A stretch of DNA of 64,000 nt from Enterobacteriaceae bacterium 89 (GCA_014156375.1 RQJH01000003.1:682001-746000), one strand, 5' to 3'; positions 39,593 to 49,325 are shown, counted from the first letter of the stretch. A program made the numbers and translations. Notes: generated by a model from the letters alone, not told the origin.

Positions 39593-40435
39593 TTAAGGAG
39601 TGACGTCGCTTTTGAACCACTTTTCGCTCAGTTTTTTCACCGTGCCGTCCGCCAGCGCGGCCTTAATGGCCTCATCCAGCTTCGCTTTCAGATCGGTGTC
39701 GCTGTGGCGCACGCCCATCGCTTCGCCCTCGCCCCAGATTGGGCCGCTCAGCTGCGGGCCGCTGAAGCTCAGATTTTTATTTTCCGGACGGGAAAGCGTG
39801 GAGTTGGCAAAGGTGATGTCGTCGAACACGGCGTCTATACGCTCTGCCTGCAGGTCGAGGATCGCATCCGCCGAGCTGTTGTATTCACGAATGTCCGCCA
39901 CATCTTTGAAGTATTTATCGATAAACGGGGTGTAGACCGTACCGGAGGCAATACCGATGGTTTTGCCCTTCAGCGCTGCTTTCAGCGGGGCGATAGCGGC
40001 CTCAATCTCTTTTTCGTCATCGTGCAGCTTGATGGTTGGCATGGCTGGCAACAGCGTACCTTTCACCGCGATGAACGAAGCCGGAGTGGCGGCATACGGC
40101 ACGGTGAAGGTCACCACTTTTTTGCGGTCCGGAGTGATCACGATTGCATCCATGATCACGTCATATTTTCCGGCGTTCAGCCCGGCAATCATCCCGTCCC
40201 AGTTCTGCACCACCAGCTTGCACTCGATGCCCATCCGCTTGCACAGGTCGGCCATCAGCTCCGGCTCAAAGCCGCTTAGCTTGCCGCCCGGCAGGGTCAG
40301 GTTCCACGGCTCGTAGCCGCCTTCGGTGGCGATGGTGATCGATTTCCACTCTTTCGCACTGGCGTTCCCGCAGAGCATTAACCCTGAGATCAGGGTGGTC
40401 AGACAGGCCTGGCGTAAGGTAATGCGCTGCTTCAT
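39593..40435 (-). CDS. Periplasmic solute-binding protein of amino acid ABC transporter
   Basis: First gene of the minus-strand operon. The 280-residue precursor begins MKQRITLRQACLTTLISGLM with a signal peptide cut after NASA. The mature part has the family motif ITIATEGGYEPWN...GGKLSGFEPELMADLCKRMG and the second-lobe signature KTIGIASGTVYTPF. AGGAG lies 7 bases before the chosen ATG; the frame is open further upstream to 40543. It is of the lysine-arginine-ornithine/histidine/octopine class; the acidic or aromatic substitutions for a betaine such as ergothioneine cannot be judged by eye. Confidence 0.9.
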   Translation of the reverse strand: MKQRITLRQACLTTLISGLMLCGNASAKEWKSITIATEGGYEPWNLTLPGGKLSGFEPELMADLCKRMGIECKLVVQNWDGMIAGLNAGKYDVIMDAIVITPDRKKVVTFTVPYAATPASFIAVKGTLLPAMPTIKLHDDEKEIEAAIAPLKAALKGKTIGIASGTVYTPFIDKYFKDVADIREYNSSADAILDLQAERIDAVFDDITFANSTLSRPENKNLSFSGPQLSGPIWGEGEAMGVRHSDTDLKAKLDEAIKAALADGTVKKLSEKWFKSDVTP

Positions 40436-40512
40436 GGTGATTCTCCTGATTTCATCTTTCGGGTTAGGCGGTTGCGTCGGTTGCAAAATTGTTAATCGCA
40501 GATGACAGATCA

Positions 40513-40522
40513 TGTATATACA
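40513..40522. promoter_or_regulatory. Palindrome TGTATATACA, HutC-like operator
   Basis: A perfect 10-bp palindrome, flanked by CA and AG, resembles the TGTA-N2-TACA core reported for HutC sites in pseudomonads (CTTGTATGTACAAG). It lies 78 bp before the binding-protein start in the divergent control region with hutD. Confidence 0.5.
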
Positions 40523-40601
40523 AGTCACGATACTGGCGTACACTGCGGAATGATGGTTTTGTGAGCTGCGCTGTAAATAATTTGTAATTGAAATGAAAAT
40601 G

Positions 40602-40613
40602 ACATGTACATTC
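40602..40613. promoter_or_regulatory. ACATGTACATTC, second HutC-like site
   Basis: Contains ATGTACAT, almost the same as the palindrome AATGTACATT at 41253-41262 ahead of the urocanase gene. It lies 37 bp before the hutD start. Confidence 0.4.
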
Positions 40614-40649
40614 AGGGTCCGTCAATAAACCCTGACAGAGGAGATTGTG

Positions 40650-41189
40650 ATGACCCCTTATGCCTTCAGCACGCTACCCGTGACCCGCTGGAAAAACGGT
40701 AACGGCGAAACCCGTGAAATCTTTCGGGTGCCCTCGCCCGACGGCGATTTTCTCTGGCGTGCCAGCATTGCCACGTTACAGGGCGACGGGCCTTTTTCAC
40801 TTTTTCCGGGCGTGGATCGGGTGCTGCTGCTGCTGGAAGGCAATCCGCTGTGGGTACGCGGAGAAGGCATTGAACATCATCTGAAACCGCATCAGCCCTG
40901 GGTTTTCCCCGGAGAATGGTCACTTGCCACCTTCGGCTCAAACGGACCGGGGCTGGATTTCAACGTGATGACCCAGCGCAGCCGGGCAAAGTCTGATGTG
41001 AAGGTCATTTCCTCCGCGTGTGCGCCCGGTTCGGAAGGCGTGGCCTGGGTGCTGAGCGGAAGCTGGCTGCTGAACGGCCAACCCTTTGCGGCGCAAAGCG
41101 GCGTGGTGTGGCAGAACGAATGCCCCGGCGAATTTATCCCGCAGACAGAAAACGCCACCCTGCTGCTCGCAGAAATTACTCGCCTTTAA
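40650..41189 (+). CDS. hutD: HutD/Ves family protein
   Basis: A 179-residue cupin-type protein. RWKNGNGETREIFRVP, WRASIATLQGDGPFSLFPGVDRVLLLLEG and DFNVMTQRSRAKSDV are the conserved blocks of HutD/Ves. HutD is thought to limit histidine-pathway flux or bind a metabolite; the function is not settled. GAGGAG precedes the ATG. It is the first gene of a plus-strand unit with the urocanase, divergent from the ABC transporter operon. Confidence 0.88.
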   Translation: MTPYAFSTLPVTRWKNGNGETREIFRVPSPDGDFLWRASIATLQGDGPFSLFPGVDRVLLLLEGNPLWVRGEGIEHHLKPHQPWVFPGEWSLATFGSNGPGLDFNVMTQRSRAKSDVKVISSACAPGSEGVAWVLSGSWLLNGQPFAAQSGVVWQNECPGEFIPQTENATLLLAEITRL

Positions 41190-41240
41190 TCAGTGAGTTG
41201 AAACGCCGAGTGTGATCGGGATTACAAACTATAAGTAAGT

Positions 41241-41262
41241 TGTATAGACAGGAATGTACATT
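41241..41262. promoter_or_regulatory. TGTATAGACA and AATGTACATT, HutC-like sites before the urocanase gene
   Basis: An imperfect (TGTATAGACA) and a perfect (AATGTACATT, 41253-41262) TGTA/TACA palindrome lie side by side in the 134-bp gap between hutD and the urocanase gene, suggesting a separate regulated promoter. Confidence 0.45.
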
Positions 41263-41323
41263 GCTGATTCACTGTTAGCGTGTTCACAACAATTTAACAA
41301 CCTCTCGCTGAATCAGGATGGTA

Positions 41324-43015
41324 ATGACGATGACCGGATTACAAAAGAGCGCCCTTTCCCGCGTTGTTCGTGCCCCGCACGGCGACCAGCTGCACTGTGC
41401 TAACTGGCTGATTGAAGCGGCTTACCGCATGATCCAGAACAACCTCGATCCGGACGTGGCCGAACGCCCGGAAGATCTGGTGGTGTACGGCGGCATCGGT
41501 AAAGCGGCGCGTAACTGGGAATGCTTCGAGCAGATCCTGCGCTCACTGGAAGCGCTGAAGCCGGAAGAAACGCTGGTAGTCCAGTCCGGTAAGCCGGTCG
41601 CCGTTTTCCAGACCCATGCTGATGCACCGCGCGTGTTGATTGCCAACTCCAACCTCGTCCCGCACTGGGCCAACTGGGATCACTTCCACGAGCTCGATAA
41701 AGCCGGGCTGATGATGTACGGCCAGATGACCGCCGGTTCGTGGATCTACATCGGAGCACAGGGCATTGTGCAGGGCACCTATGAAACCTTCGCCGAAGCG
41801 GGCCGCCAGCACTATAACGGCGATCTGAGCGGCAAGTGGATCCTCACCGCTGGCCTTGGCGGCATGGGCGGTGCGCAACCGCTGGCAGGCGTTCTGGCCG
41901 GAGCGAGCGTACTGGCGATTGAGTGTCAGGAATCGCGTATCGATTTTCGTATTCGCACTCGTTACGTCGATTACAAAGCCACAACGCTGGATGAAGCGCT
42001 GGCACTGATTGCTGATGCGACAGCGAACAAAAAAGCAGTCTCCGTTGGCCTGCTGGGCAACGCCGCTGAAATTCTGCCGGAGCTGGTGAAGCGTGCGAAA
42101 GCCGGCGGCATGCGCCCGGACATTGTTACCGACCAGACCTCCGCTCACGATCCGATTAACGGCTATCTGCCTGCCGGCTGGAGCGTCAACCGCTGGCTGG
42201 ACGAGCGCGAAACGCAGCCAAAAGCCGTCGAAAAAGCCGCGCGAGCGTCGATGGCAACGCACGTCCAGGCGATGCTCGATTTCCATCATATGGGCATTCC
42301 GACGGTGGATTACGGCAACAACATCCGCCAGGTGGCACTGGACGAAGGCGTGAAAAATGCCTTCGATTTCCCGGGCTTCGTGCCTGCCTACATTCGCCCG
42401 CTGTTCTGCGAAGGTAAAGGTCCGTTCCGCTGGGTGGCGCTGTCGGGTGATGAAGAAGACATTCGCAAAACCGATGCCAAACTGAAAGAGCTGTTCCCGG
42501 ATAACACCCACCTGCACCGCTGGCTGGATATGGCGCAGGAACGCATTGCCTTCCAGGGTCTGCCTGCGCGTATCTGCTGGCTGGGACTTGGCGAGCGCCA
42601 TCTGGCGGGGCTGGCGTTTAACGAGATGGTGCGCAACGGCGAGCTGAAAGCGCCGATTGTGATTGGCCGTGACCATCTGGACTGCGGCTCGGTCGCGTCA
42701 CCGAACCGTGAAACCGAATCGATGAAAGACGGCTCGGATGCAGTTTCCGACTGGCCGCTGCTCAACGCCCTGCTGAATACCGCAGGCGGCGCAACCTGGG
42801 TCAGCCTGCACCACGGCGGCGGCGTCGGGATGGGCTTCTCACAACATGCGGGCGTGGTGATTGTGTGTGACGGCAGCGAAGCCGCTGATAAACGTCTGGC
42901 TCGCGTATTGTGGAATGACCCGGCTACCGGCGTGATGCGTCATGCCGACGCGGGTTACGAACAGGCAATTGCCTGCGCGAAGAAACACGATTTGAAACTG
43001 CCGATGGTGAAATAA
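41324..43015 (+). CDS. hutU: Urocanate hydratase (urocanase) family, possibly acting on thiourocanate
   Basis: An NAD-dependent hydratase of about 563 residues that in histidine breakdown makes imidazolone propionate from urocanate. It keeps [48 protein letters not shown] (NAD binding), the active-site cysteine region [12 protein letters not shown] and [16 protein letters not shown]. Length is normal. ATG 41324 or 41330 fits AGGA best. Because the paired lyase lacks MIO and no hutI or hutG follows, the true substrate may be thiourocanate. By sequence the family is certain; the substrate is not. Confidence 0.9.
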   Translation: MTMTGLQKSALSRVVRAPHGDQLHCANWLIEAAYRMIQNNLDPDVAERPEDLVVYGGIGKAARNWECFEQILRSLEALKPEETLVVQSGKPVAVFQTHADAPRVLIANSNLVPHWANWDHFHELDKAGLMMYGQMTAGSWIYIGAQGIVQGTYETFAEAGRQHYNGDLSGKWILTAGLGGMGGAQPLAGVLAGASVLAIECQESRIDFRIRTRYVDYKATTLDEALALIADATANKKAVSVGLLGNAAEILPELVKRAKAGGMRPDIVTDQTSAHDPINGYLPAGWSVNRWLDERETQPKAVEKAARASMATHVQAMLDFHHMGIPTVDYGNNIRQVALDEGVKNAFDFPGFVPAYIRPLFCEGKGPFRWVALSGDEEDIRKTDAKLKELFPDNTHLHRWLDMAQERIAFQGLPARICWLGLGERHLAGLAFNEMVRNGELKAPIVIGRDHLDCGSVASPNRETESMKDGSDAVSDWPLLNALLNTAGGATWVSLHHGGGVGMGFSQHAGVVIVCDGSEAADKRLARVLWNDPATGVMRHADAGYEQAIACAKKHDLKLPMVK

Positions 43016-43020
43016 AACAA

Positions 43021-43085
43021 CTGCCTGCTGGCGCTTCGCTTAGCAGGCCTACAAAACCCGGCCCGGCGACTGCGGACGCCGGGCA
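43021..43085. repeat. REP element between urocanase gene and dbpA
   Basis: CTGCCTGCTGGCGCTTCGCTTAGCAGGC and the inverted GCCCGGCGACTGCGGACGCCGGGC lie between convergent genes and form strong stem-loops. Confidence 0.8.
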
Positions 43086-43091
43086 ATACGA

Positions 43092-44465
43092 TTATTTAAA
43101 CAACCGCACCTTCACAGATTTACCCTTGATTTTGCCCTGCTGCAGCTTCTTCCACGCGTGACGCGCCACGGAACGTTTTACCGCCACAAACGCATGGATT
43201 GGGTGAATATCAATCTTGCCGATATCTGAACCGTCGAGGCCCATATCGCCGGTCAGCGCGCCGAGAATATCGCCTGGACGCATTTTGGCTTTTTTACCGC
43301 CGTCGATGCATAGCGTCGCCATGGTCGCTTCCAGCGGAACAATGTTGATACCCGTAGGCGGCTGCTGCCATTCGACTTTCATATTGAGCATTTCTTCGAG
43401 CACGGCGGCACGCTGGCCTTCTTCCGGCGAACAGAAGCTGATCGCCAGGCCGCTTTCACCCGCACGGGCGGTACGGCCAATGCGGTGCACGTGCACTTCC
43501 GGATCCCACGCCAGCTCAAAGTTGATCACCATCTCCAGCGCTTTGATGTCCAGTCCGCGGGCCGCGACGTCGGTCGCCACCAGCACACGGCTGCTGCCGT
43601 TGGCAAACTGCACCAGCGTCTGGTCACGGTCGCGCTGTTCCATGTCGCCATGCAGCGCCAGCACGCTCTGGTTGCTGTCGGTCAGCGCATCGCACACGGC
43701 CTGACAGTCTTTTTTGGTGTTACAGAACACCACGCAGGACGCGGGCTGATGCTTGCTGAGCAGCTTTTGCAGCAGGGTGATTTTGCCACTGCGCGACACT
43801 TCGTAAAACTGTTGTTCCACCGCCGGAAGTTCATCCACGGTGTCAATTTCCACCGTCACCGGCTCGCGCTGAATGCGGGTACTGATCGCCGCAATCGCCT
43901 TCGGCCAGGTGGCGGAAAACAGCAGAGTCTGGCGTTTTGCCGGAGCGTGGGCGATCACTTCGTCAATCGCATCGGCAAAGCCCATATCCAGCATTCTGTC
44001 CGCTTCATCCAGCACCAGCGTCTGCAACGTTTCGAGGCTGACGGTTTCTTTTTTCAGATGATCGAGCAGACGACCAGGCGTCGCGACGATAATGTGCGGC
44101 GCGTGGATCAGCGAGTCGCGCTGCACGCTGAACGGCAGGCCGCCGCACAAAGTCAGCACTTTAATGTTTGGCATATAGCGCGCCAGACGACGCAGCTCTT
44201 TCGCCACCTGATCGGCAAGCTCGCGCGTCGGGCACAGCACCAGCGACTGGGTAATAAACTGGCTGGCGTCGATGTGCTGCAACAGCCCCAGACCGAAGGC
44301 GGCCGTTTTGCCACTGCCGGTTTTCGCCTGCGCACGGACGTCTTTGCCCGCCAGGATCGCCGGTAACGCCGCAGCCTGCACCGGGGTCATGCTCAGATAG
44401 CCCAGTTCGTTAAGATTGTTCAGTTGTTCCGCAGGAAGCGCATTCAGTTCAGCAAAAGAGGTCAC
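43092..44465 (-). CDS. dbpA: ATP-dependent 23S rRNA helicase DbpA
   Basis: A DEAD-box RNA helicase stimulated by hairpin 92 of 23S rRNA, acting in late 50S assembly. From GTG 44465 the product is 457 residues, as in E. coli. It has the Q-motif region LGYLSMTPVQAAALP, AKTGSGKT, PTRELADQV, VLDEADRML, SATWP, ATDVAARGLD and HRIGRTARAGESG, then the C-terminal rRNA-recognition domain with MATLCIDGGKKAKMRPGDILG. The longer frame to 44522 is not conserved. Confidence 0.96.
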   Translation of the reverse strand: MTSFAELNALPAEQLNNLNELGYLSMTPVQAAALPAILAGKDVRAQAKTGSGKTAAFGLGLLQHIDASQFITQSLVLCPTRELADQVAKELRRLARYMPNIKVLTLCGGLPFSVQRDSLIHAPHIIVATPGRLLDHLKKETVSLETLQTLVLDEADRMLDMGFADAIDEVIAHAPAKRQTLLFSATWPKAIAAISTRIQREPVTVEIDTVDELPAVEQQFYEVSRSGKITLLQKLLSKHQPASCVVFCNTKKDCQAVCDALTDSNQSVLALHGDMEQRDRDQTLVQFANGSSRVLVATDVAARGLDIKALEMVINFELAWDPEVHVHRIGRTARAGESGLAISFCSPEEGQRAAVLEEMLNMKVEWQQPPTGINIVPLEATMATLCIDGGKKAKMRPGDILGALTGDMGLDGSDIGKIDIHPIHAFVAVKRSVARHAWKKLQQGKIKGKSVKVRLFK

Positions 44466-44796
44466 GATCGGTGTTCCGTTAAGACGAGGGCCAGCGCAGG
44501 CTGGCAGAAAGGCGCACATCATAGCATTTTGCCGCTCGTCGCCGGAGTCTTTTTCGTTTCAGTCCCGCCAGCTCACAGTTTCACCATCAATTATTTGATT
44601 TCAAAAACCAGCCAGCAGCAAATTTTTTGCATTCACGATGCCCATTTTTGACCTTACTCACATAAGGTCTATCGACGGCTGGCTCAATCCAAATAATTTG
44701 TCGTTGCTCGTAAAAACAGTTCGCTGTTCCTGCCTGCGCGTCTCCTTATACTCAGGAAGTGTTAAGGATCGTCTACCTCAACTTAAGGATAAAGCT
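44466..44796. other. Divergent control region, dbpA / carbamoyl-salvage operon
   Basis: No gene is seen in these 331 bp. It must hold promoters for both sides and is a likely target for the LysR regulator at the far end of the operon; I found no box I would defend. Confidence 0.5.
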
Positions 44797-45462
44797 ATGA
44801 CACAGCATCAGTTCAAGGCCGAGCCGTTTAACCTGCCGTTTGATCCTGCCAGCACCGCGCTGGTGATGATCGACATGCAGCGCGATTTTGTTGAGCCCGG
44901 CGGCTTCGGTGAAGCGCTCGGCAACGACGTTTCATTTGTCCGCACCGCAATCGAGCCGTGCAAACGCGTGCTGGACGTTGCCCGCGCCAAAGGTTTGCTG
45001 GTGATCCACACCCGCGAAGGCCATCGCGCGGATTTAAGCGACTGCCCGGCGGCGAAGTTAACCCGAGGCGGCCAGACATTTATCGGCGAGAAAGGCCCGA
45101 TGGGGCGCATTCTGGTGCGCGGTGAGCAGGGTCACGACATCATTCCTGAGCTGTACCCGATTGCCGGTGAGCCGGTTATCGACAAACCAGGCAAAGGCGC
45201 GTTCTACCAGACCGACCTGCACCTGATCCTGCAAAATCACCACATCAAAACCCTGATCGTTTGCGGCGTAACCACCGAAGTGTGCGTCAACACCACCGTG
45301 CGTGAAGCCAACGACCGCGGCTATGAGTGCATCATCCCGGAAGACTGCGTCGGCTCCTACTTCCCGGAGTTCCAGAAATACGCGCTGGAGATGATCAAAG
45401 CTCAGGGCGCGATCTTCGGCTGGGTCAGCAACGCTGACGCCATCATTGCCGGCCTGAAGTAA
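44797..45462 (+). CDS. Isochorismatase-like cysteine hydrolase, biuret amidohydrolase type
   Basis: A 221-residue hydrolase. The catalytic Asp is in LVMIDMQRDF, the lysine in IDKPGKGAFYQTDL and the cysteine in VTTEVCVNTTVREANDRGYE. HTREGHRADLSDCP and DIIPELYPIAGEPVIDKPGKG match biuret hydrolase (BiuH) better than isochorismatase or RutB. It would release ammonia from a carbamoylated amide; biuret is the best guess. AAGGA lies 7 bases before the ATG; the upstream frame to 44638 is rejected. First gene of a seven-gene plus-strand operon. Confidence 0.85.
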   Translation: MTQHQFKAEPFNLPFDPASTALVMIDMQRDFVEPGGFGEALGNDVSFVRTAIEPCKRVLDVARAKGLLVIHTREGHRADLSDCPAAKLTRGGQTFIGEKGPMGRILVRGEQGHDIIPELYPIAGEPVIDKPGKGAFYQTDLHLILQNHHIKTLIVCGVTTEVCVNTTVREANDRGYECIIPEDCVGSYFPEFQKYALEMIKAQGAIFGWVSNADAIIAGLK

Positions 45463-45468
45463 GCCGCG

Positions 45469-46320
45469 ATGACTCCCGTTGCCCTTCGCACGCGCTCGGT
45501 CGGTTATCTGGCCGCCGCAAGGCTCGCAGTCGAAAGCAACGGGAGGCTGCGGATCCACAGCGCGTTCAGGCAAACCCTGAACCTGCAGCTAAGTGACGGA
45601 ATGCTGCTGCCGCTGATATCGGCGCACAGCAGCCTGAATCATCCGGACGCCGTACGGGTCACGGTGACGCAAAGCTGGGACTGGCGACATATCGATGAGA
45701 TGGCACTTGAGAGCGGCACACTGCTTTGCCGCTACGGGCAAATTTCTTTGGCTGATGCTCCCGTCTGGTCACCGTTGGCGACGACAGAAGTTACTCAGTC
45801 AGGCATCGGACACGCATTAGCGTTTCTGGAACAGCGGCTGCGCGAATGGTGCCAGCAGCACAGCGTGGTGAGCGTACTGCGGCTGTTGCCCGATGAGCGA
45901 TTTGGTATTCCGGTCGCGCTTACGCTGCAGGACAGCGAGGAGCAGCTTGTGGCGATGGCAGAGGCGACTATCGGCTTCGGCGGCGGGTTAACCCCGGACG
46001 GTGACGATTATCTGCTGGGTTATTTTGCCGCTCTTTACGCGTCATCACATCCCGCAGCGATGCGCCAGCGTCAGCGTCTGGCGCGGATCGTCACTCCGCG
46101 CCTCGGCAGAACTAACGACATCAGCCGTCACTATTTACAACGCGCGGCACAGGGGCATTTTTCTGAAGCGATTTGTCAGCTTCGCGAGCAGCTTGCCGCG
46201 CCCTTCTGTCCCGGGTTGCTTGGGGAGCGTGCGACTCAGGTGATGGCCTTCGGTGCCGCCTCCGGCGCGGACTGCATGGCCGGATGGCTTCACGGATTAC
46301 GTAACCTCAGCACTCAGTAA
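45469..46320 (+). CDS. DUF2877 (AllH/YlbF-type) protein
   Basis: A 283-residue protein with the DUF2877 signature GFGGGLTPDGDDYLLGY. The E. coli relative, YlbF (AllH), sits with FdrA (AllF) and YlbE (AllG), reported together as an oxamate carbamoyltransferase. Here it begins 6 bp after the hydrolase and is followed by the same partners, so it is probably one subunit of a carbamoyltransferase. Confidence 0.85.
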   Translation: MTPVALRTRSVGYLAAARLAVESNGRLRIHSAFRQTLNLQLSDGMLLPLISAHSSLNHPDAVRVTVTQSWDWRHIDEMALESGTLLCRYGQISLADAPVWSPLATTEVTQSGIGHALAFLEQRLREWCQQHSVVSVLRLLPDERFGIPVALTLQDSEEQLVAMAEATIGFGGGLTPDGDDYLLGYFAALYASSHPAAMRQRQRLARIVTPRLGRTNDISRHYLQRAAQGHFSEAICQLREQLAAPFCPGLLGERATQVMAFGAASGADCMAGWLHGLRNLSTQ

Positions 46321-46356
46321 CACCTCTTTTTCAGGACCATTCAACAGGTACGACTT

Positions 46357-47907
46357 ATGAGCGTAGTACACCGCATATTCAAAAATCTCTATCAGGACTC
46401 GGTTTCCCTGATGCAGATTTCCGCCAGCATCGGCCACCTGCCCGGCATTGAACAGGCCTCGGTGGTGATGGGCAGCGAAACCAATCTGGCGCAGTTAGTG
46501 GATGCCGGACTCAGCGGCGATTTCAGCGCCGGACCCAACGACCTGATTATCGCCGTGAAAGGCGAAGCCGAAGCCTGCGAGCAGGCGCTGGATTTGGCTA
46601 AAGAAAAGCTCAACAGCAAGCCTGCTGACAGCAGCGGATCCAGCGTGGCGCAGGTGCCGCTCACCAGCCTGGCGATGGCAAAAGACAACACGGCGGATGC
46701 TAATCTGGCGCTGATTTCCGTGCCGGGTGATTACGCGGCAGCGGAAGCCATCAAAGCGCTGCATCTGGGAATGAACGTGATGCTGTTCAGCGATAACGTC
46801 AGCCTTGCCCAGGAAAAAGCGGTCAAGACGCTGGCGCGTGAGAAAGACCTGATGGTGATGGGGCCGGACTGCGGCACGGCTATCGTCAACGGCATTCCGC
46901 TGGGCTTCGCCAACGTGGTGCGTCGTGGCGCGATTGGCGTGGTTGGTGCTTCTGGCACCGGTTTACAGGAAGTGACCTGCCGCATCGACCAGCTCGGCGC
47001 GGGCATTTCACAAGCGCTGGGCACCGGCGGGCACGATCTGCACGAGGAGATTGGCGGCATCAGCATGTTACAGGGCCTGCAAGCGCTGGCGCAGGATGAA
47101 GAAACTCAGGTAATCGTACTGATCTCCAAACCGCCAGCCCCGCACGTGGCCGAAATGATCCTCGCGCAGGCGCAGAAGGCAGGCAAACCTGTGGTGGTGA
47201 ATTTCCTCGGTGCGAGCGCGGAAAGCGTAACCCGTACGGGCATCACCGCCGCAACCACCCTTGCCGGAGCGGCAGAAATGGCCGTGGCGCTGCTGAATCA
47301 TCAAAGCGCAGGCAATGACGTTCAGGCCCTTCCTCTCGCTGAACTGGATCAGGCCTGCCAAAAACTGATCGCCTCACGCCAGGACGTGCGCGGCGTGTTT
47401 GCCGGAGGCACCTTTTGTTACGAAGGACAGCTGATTTGCCAGCAGCACGGCATCACTGCCCGTTCCAACACGCCGGTGAAAGGCAACCTGCCGCTGACAG
47501 ATTTGTGGCACAGCAGCGGGCATACCCTGATCGACATGGGCGATGACGATTTCACCCGTGGCCGCCCGCATCCGATGATCGACCCGACTTTACGCAACCA
47601 GCGCATCATCAACGAAATCAACGATCCGGCTACCGCCGTGGTGCTGTTCGATCTGGTGCTGGGCTATGGCGCTGCGACTGAACCGGCCGCTGATTTGCTG
47701 ACAGCTCTGGCCGAAACCAAACGTGACAACGGTCCGCTGCTGATTGCCCATGTCTGCGGGACGGATGCCGACCCGCAGCATCGTAGCCAACAAATTCAGG
47801 CCCTGCGCGAACAGGGCGTGCTGGTGGCAGGCTGCAACGCCGAGGCCGCTCAGTGGGCCGCGACGGTGGCAGACATTCAGGCGCAGAAACAAGGAACACA
47901 AGCATGA
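46357..47907 (+). CDS. fdrA: FdrA-type acyl-CoA-synthetase-like subunit (AllF family)
   Basis: A 516-residue protein with a CoA-ligase-like Rossmann domain (VMGPDCGTAIVNGIPLGFANVVRRGAIGVVGASGTGLQE, about residues 165-205) and the histidine in LGTGGHDLHEEIGG, the phospho-histidine-type site of succinyl-CoA-synthetase alpha-like proteins. FdrA relatives are the core of carbamoyltransferases acting on oxamate or similar ureides. The stop overlaps the next gene's ATG (47904-47907). Confidence 0.9.
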   Translation: MSVVHRIFKNLYQDSVSLMQISASIGHLPGIEQASVVMGSETNLAQLVDAGLSGDFSAGPNDLIIAVKGEAEACEQALDLAKEKLNSKPADSSGSSVAQVPLTSLAMAKDNTADANLALISVPGDYAAAEAIKALHLGMNVMLFSDNVSLAQEKAVKTLAREKDLMVMGPDCGTAIVNGIPLGFANVVRRGAIGVVGASGTGLQEVTCRIDQLGAGISQALGTGGHDLHEEIGGISMLQGLQALAQDEETQVIVLISKPPAPHVAEMILAQAQKAGKPVVVNFLGASAESVTRTGITAATTLAGAAEMAVALLNHQSAGNDVQALPLAELDQACQKLIASRQDVRGVFAGGTFCYEGQLICQQHGITARSNTPVKGNLPLTDLWHSSGHTLIDMGDDDFTRGRPHPMIDPTLRNQRIINEINDPATAVVLFDLVLGYGAATEPAADLLTALAETKRDNGPLLIAHVCGTDADPQHRSQQIQALREQGVLVAGCNAEAAQWAATVADIQAQKQGTQA

Positions 47908-49325
47908 ACGCGTTATTTTCACAGCCGCTGAGCGTCATTAACGCCGGGCTCACCAGCTTCGCCGACAACATCCAGCAGGCAGGCGGCCAGGCCGTTGCCC
48001 TGAGCTGGCAGCCGCCGGGCGCGGGTGACCGTCAGGCCGGTCTGGATCTGGCGGCCCTGCTCGCCCATCCACAAGTTGAAGCTGCTAATCAGGTGGCGAT
48101 GGAACGCTATCTCAGCGCCCAGCCTGCGCTGGTTGACGTAATGAGCGCCGCCGAAGCTATCCCTGCAATGCACGAAGGTAAACGCATTCTGCACTCCGGA
48201 CCACCGATTGCCTGGGAAAACATGTGTGGCCCGGTGCAGGGCGCGATTATCGGCGCAGTATTGTTTGAAGGCTGGGCGGCTGATCATCAGGCGGCAGAGC
48301 GTCTGGTGGTTAGCGGCGACATCCAACTGGAACCCTGTCATCACCATGACGCCGTCGGCCCGATGGCGGGGATCATCAGCCCGTCGATGCCGCTGTGGGT
48401 GATTGAAAACAAAACCAACGGCCAGCGCGCGTTCAGCAACTTTAACGAAGGGCTCGGCAAAGTGCTGCGCTTTGGGGCGAATAACGAAGAAGTACTGAAG
48501 CGCCTGGCGTGGATGAAGGACGAGCTTGGTCCGGCGATGAAAGCCGCGGTGCGCGAAATGGGCGAGCTGGAGCTGAAACCGCTGATGGCGCAGGCGCTAC
48601 ACATGGGCGACGAGGTGCATAACCGTAACGCCGCCGCCACTGGCCTGCTGCTCAAACGTTTGTTCCCTGCTCTGCTGGCGTGCAACTTGCCACAGGATCA
48701 GGTGCAGCGCGTGGTGACATTCATCACCAGCAACGACCACTTCTTCCTCAATCTGTCGATGGCGGCCTGCAAAGCGATGATGGACGCCGCTACCGGCGTG
48801 CCGTTCAGCTCGATGGTCACCGTGATGGCGCGTAACGGCGTTAACTTCGGCATTCGCCTTTCCGGCACCGGCGATCGGTGGTTCCAGGCTCCGGCCAATC
48901 CGGTGGAAGGTTTGTTCTTCCCGGGCTACGGCGTGGACGATGCGGCGGCGGATCTGGGCGACAGCGCCATTACCGAAACCGCAGGCGTCGGCGGTTTTGC
49001 GATGGCCTCCTCTCCGGCGATTGTGAAATTCGTCGGCGGCACACCGGCCGATGCCACCAACAACAGCCGCCGGATGCAGCTGATTACTCTTGGCACCAAC
49101 CCGGCGTTCACCCTGCCTGCGCTCAACTTTGCGCCAACGGCGGCGGGCATCGATGCACGCAAGGTAGTAGATCGCAGCATTCTGCCAATCATCAACACCG
49201 GGATCGCCCACAAGCAGGCGGGCGTCGGACAGATTGGCGCGGGGATCACCACCGCGCCGATGGTCTGCTTTAACGAAGCGCTGCACGCGCTGGCGCGGAG
49301 CGTTGCAGAAGGAGCAAAACCATGA
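47904..49325 (+). CDS. DUF1116 (AllG/YlbE-type) protein
   Basis: A 473-residue protein of the YlbE/AllG family, with RILHSGPPIAWENMCGPVQGAIIGA, CHHHDAVGPMAGIISPSMP and LRFGANNEEVLKRL. It starts in the stop of fdrA (ATGA) and its own stop overlaps the carbamate kinase start, so the three are tightly coupled. It is taken to be the partner of FdrA in a carbamoyltransferase complex. The frame is open upstream to 47853 but those residues are within fdrA and not conserved. Confidence 0.88.
   Translation: MNALFSQPLSVINAGLTSFADNIQQAGGQAVALSWQPPGAGDRQAGLDLAALLAHPQVEAANQVAMERYLSAQPALVDVMSAAEAIPAMHEGKRILHSGPPIAWENMCGPVQGAIIGAVLFEGWAADHQAAERLVVSGDIQLEPCHHHDAVGPMAGIISPSMPLWVIENKTNGQRAFSNFNEGLGKVLRFGANNEEVLKRLAWMKDELGPAMKAAVREMGELELKPLMAQALHMGDEVHNRNAAATGLLLKRLFPALLACNLPQDQVQRVVTFITSNDHFFLNLSMAACKAMMDAATGVPFSSMVTVMARNGVNFGIRLSGTGDRWFQAPANPVEGLFFPGYGVDDAAADLGDSAITETAGVGGFAMASSPAIVKFVGGTPADATNNSRRMQLITLGTNPAFTLPALNFAPTAAGIDARKVVDRSILPIINTGIAHKQAGVGQIGAGITTAPMVCFNEALHALARSVAEGAKP

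Noticed and set aside
41543-42676. Long minus-strand frame (377 codons) opposite the urocanase gene
   Set aside because: A shadow of the conserved plus-strand urocanase.
44638-44796. N-terminal extension of the cysteine hydrolase
   Set aside because: Family similarity begins after ATG 44797, which has AAGGA at correct spacing.
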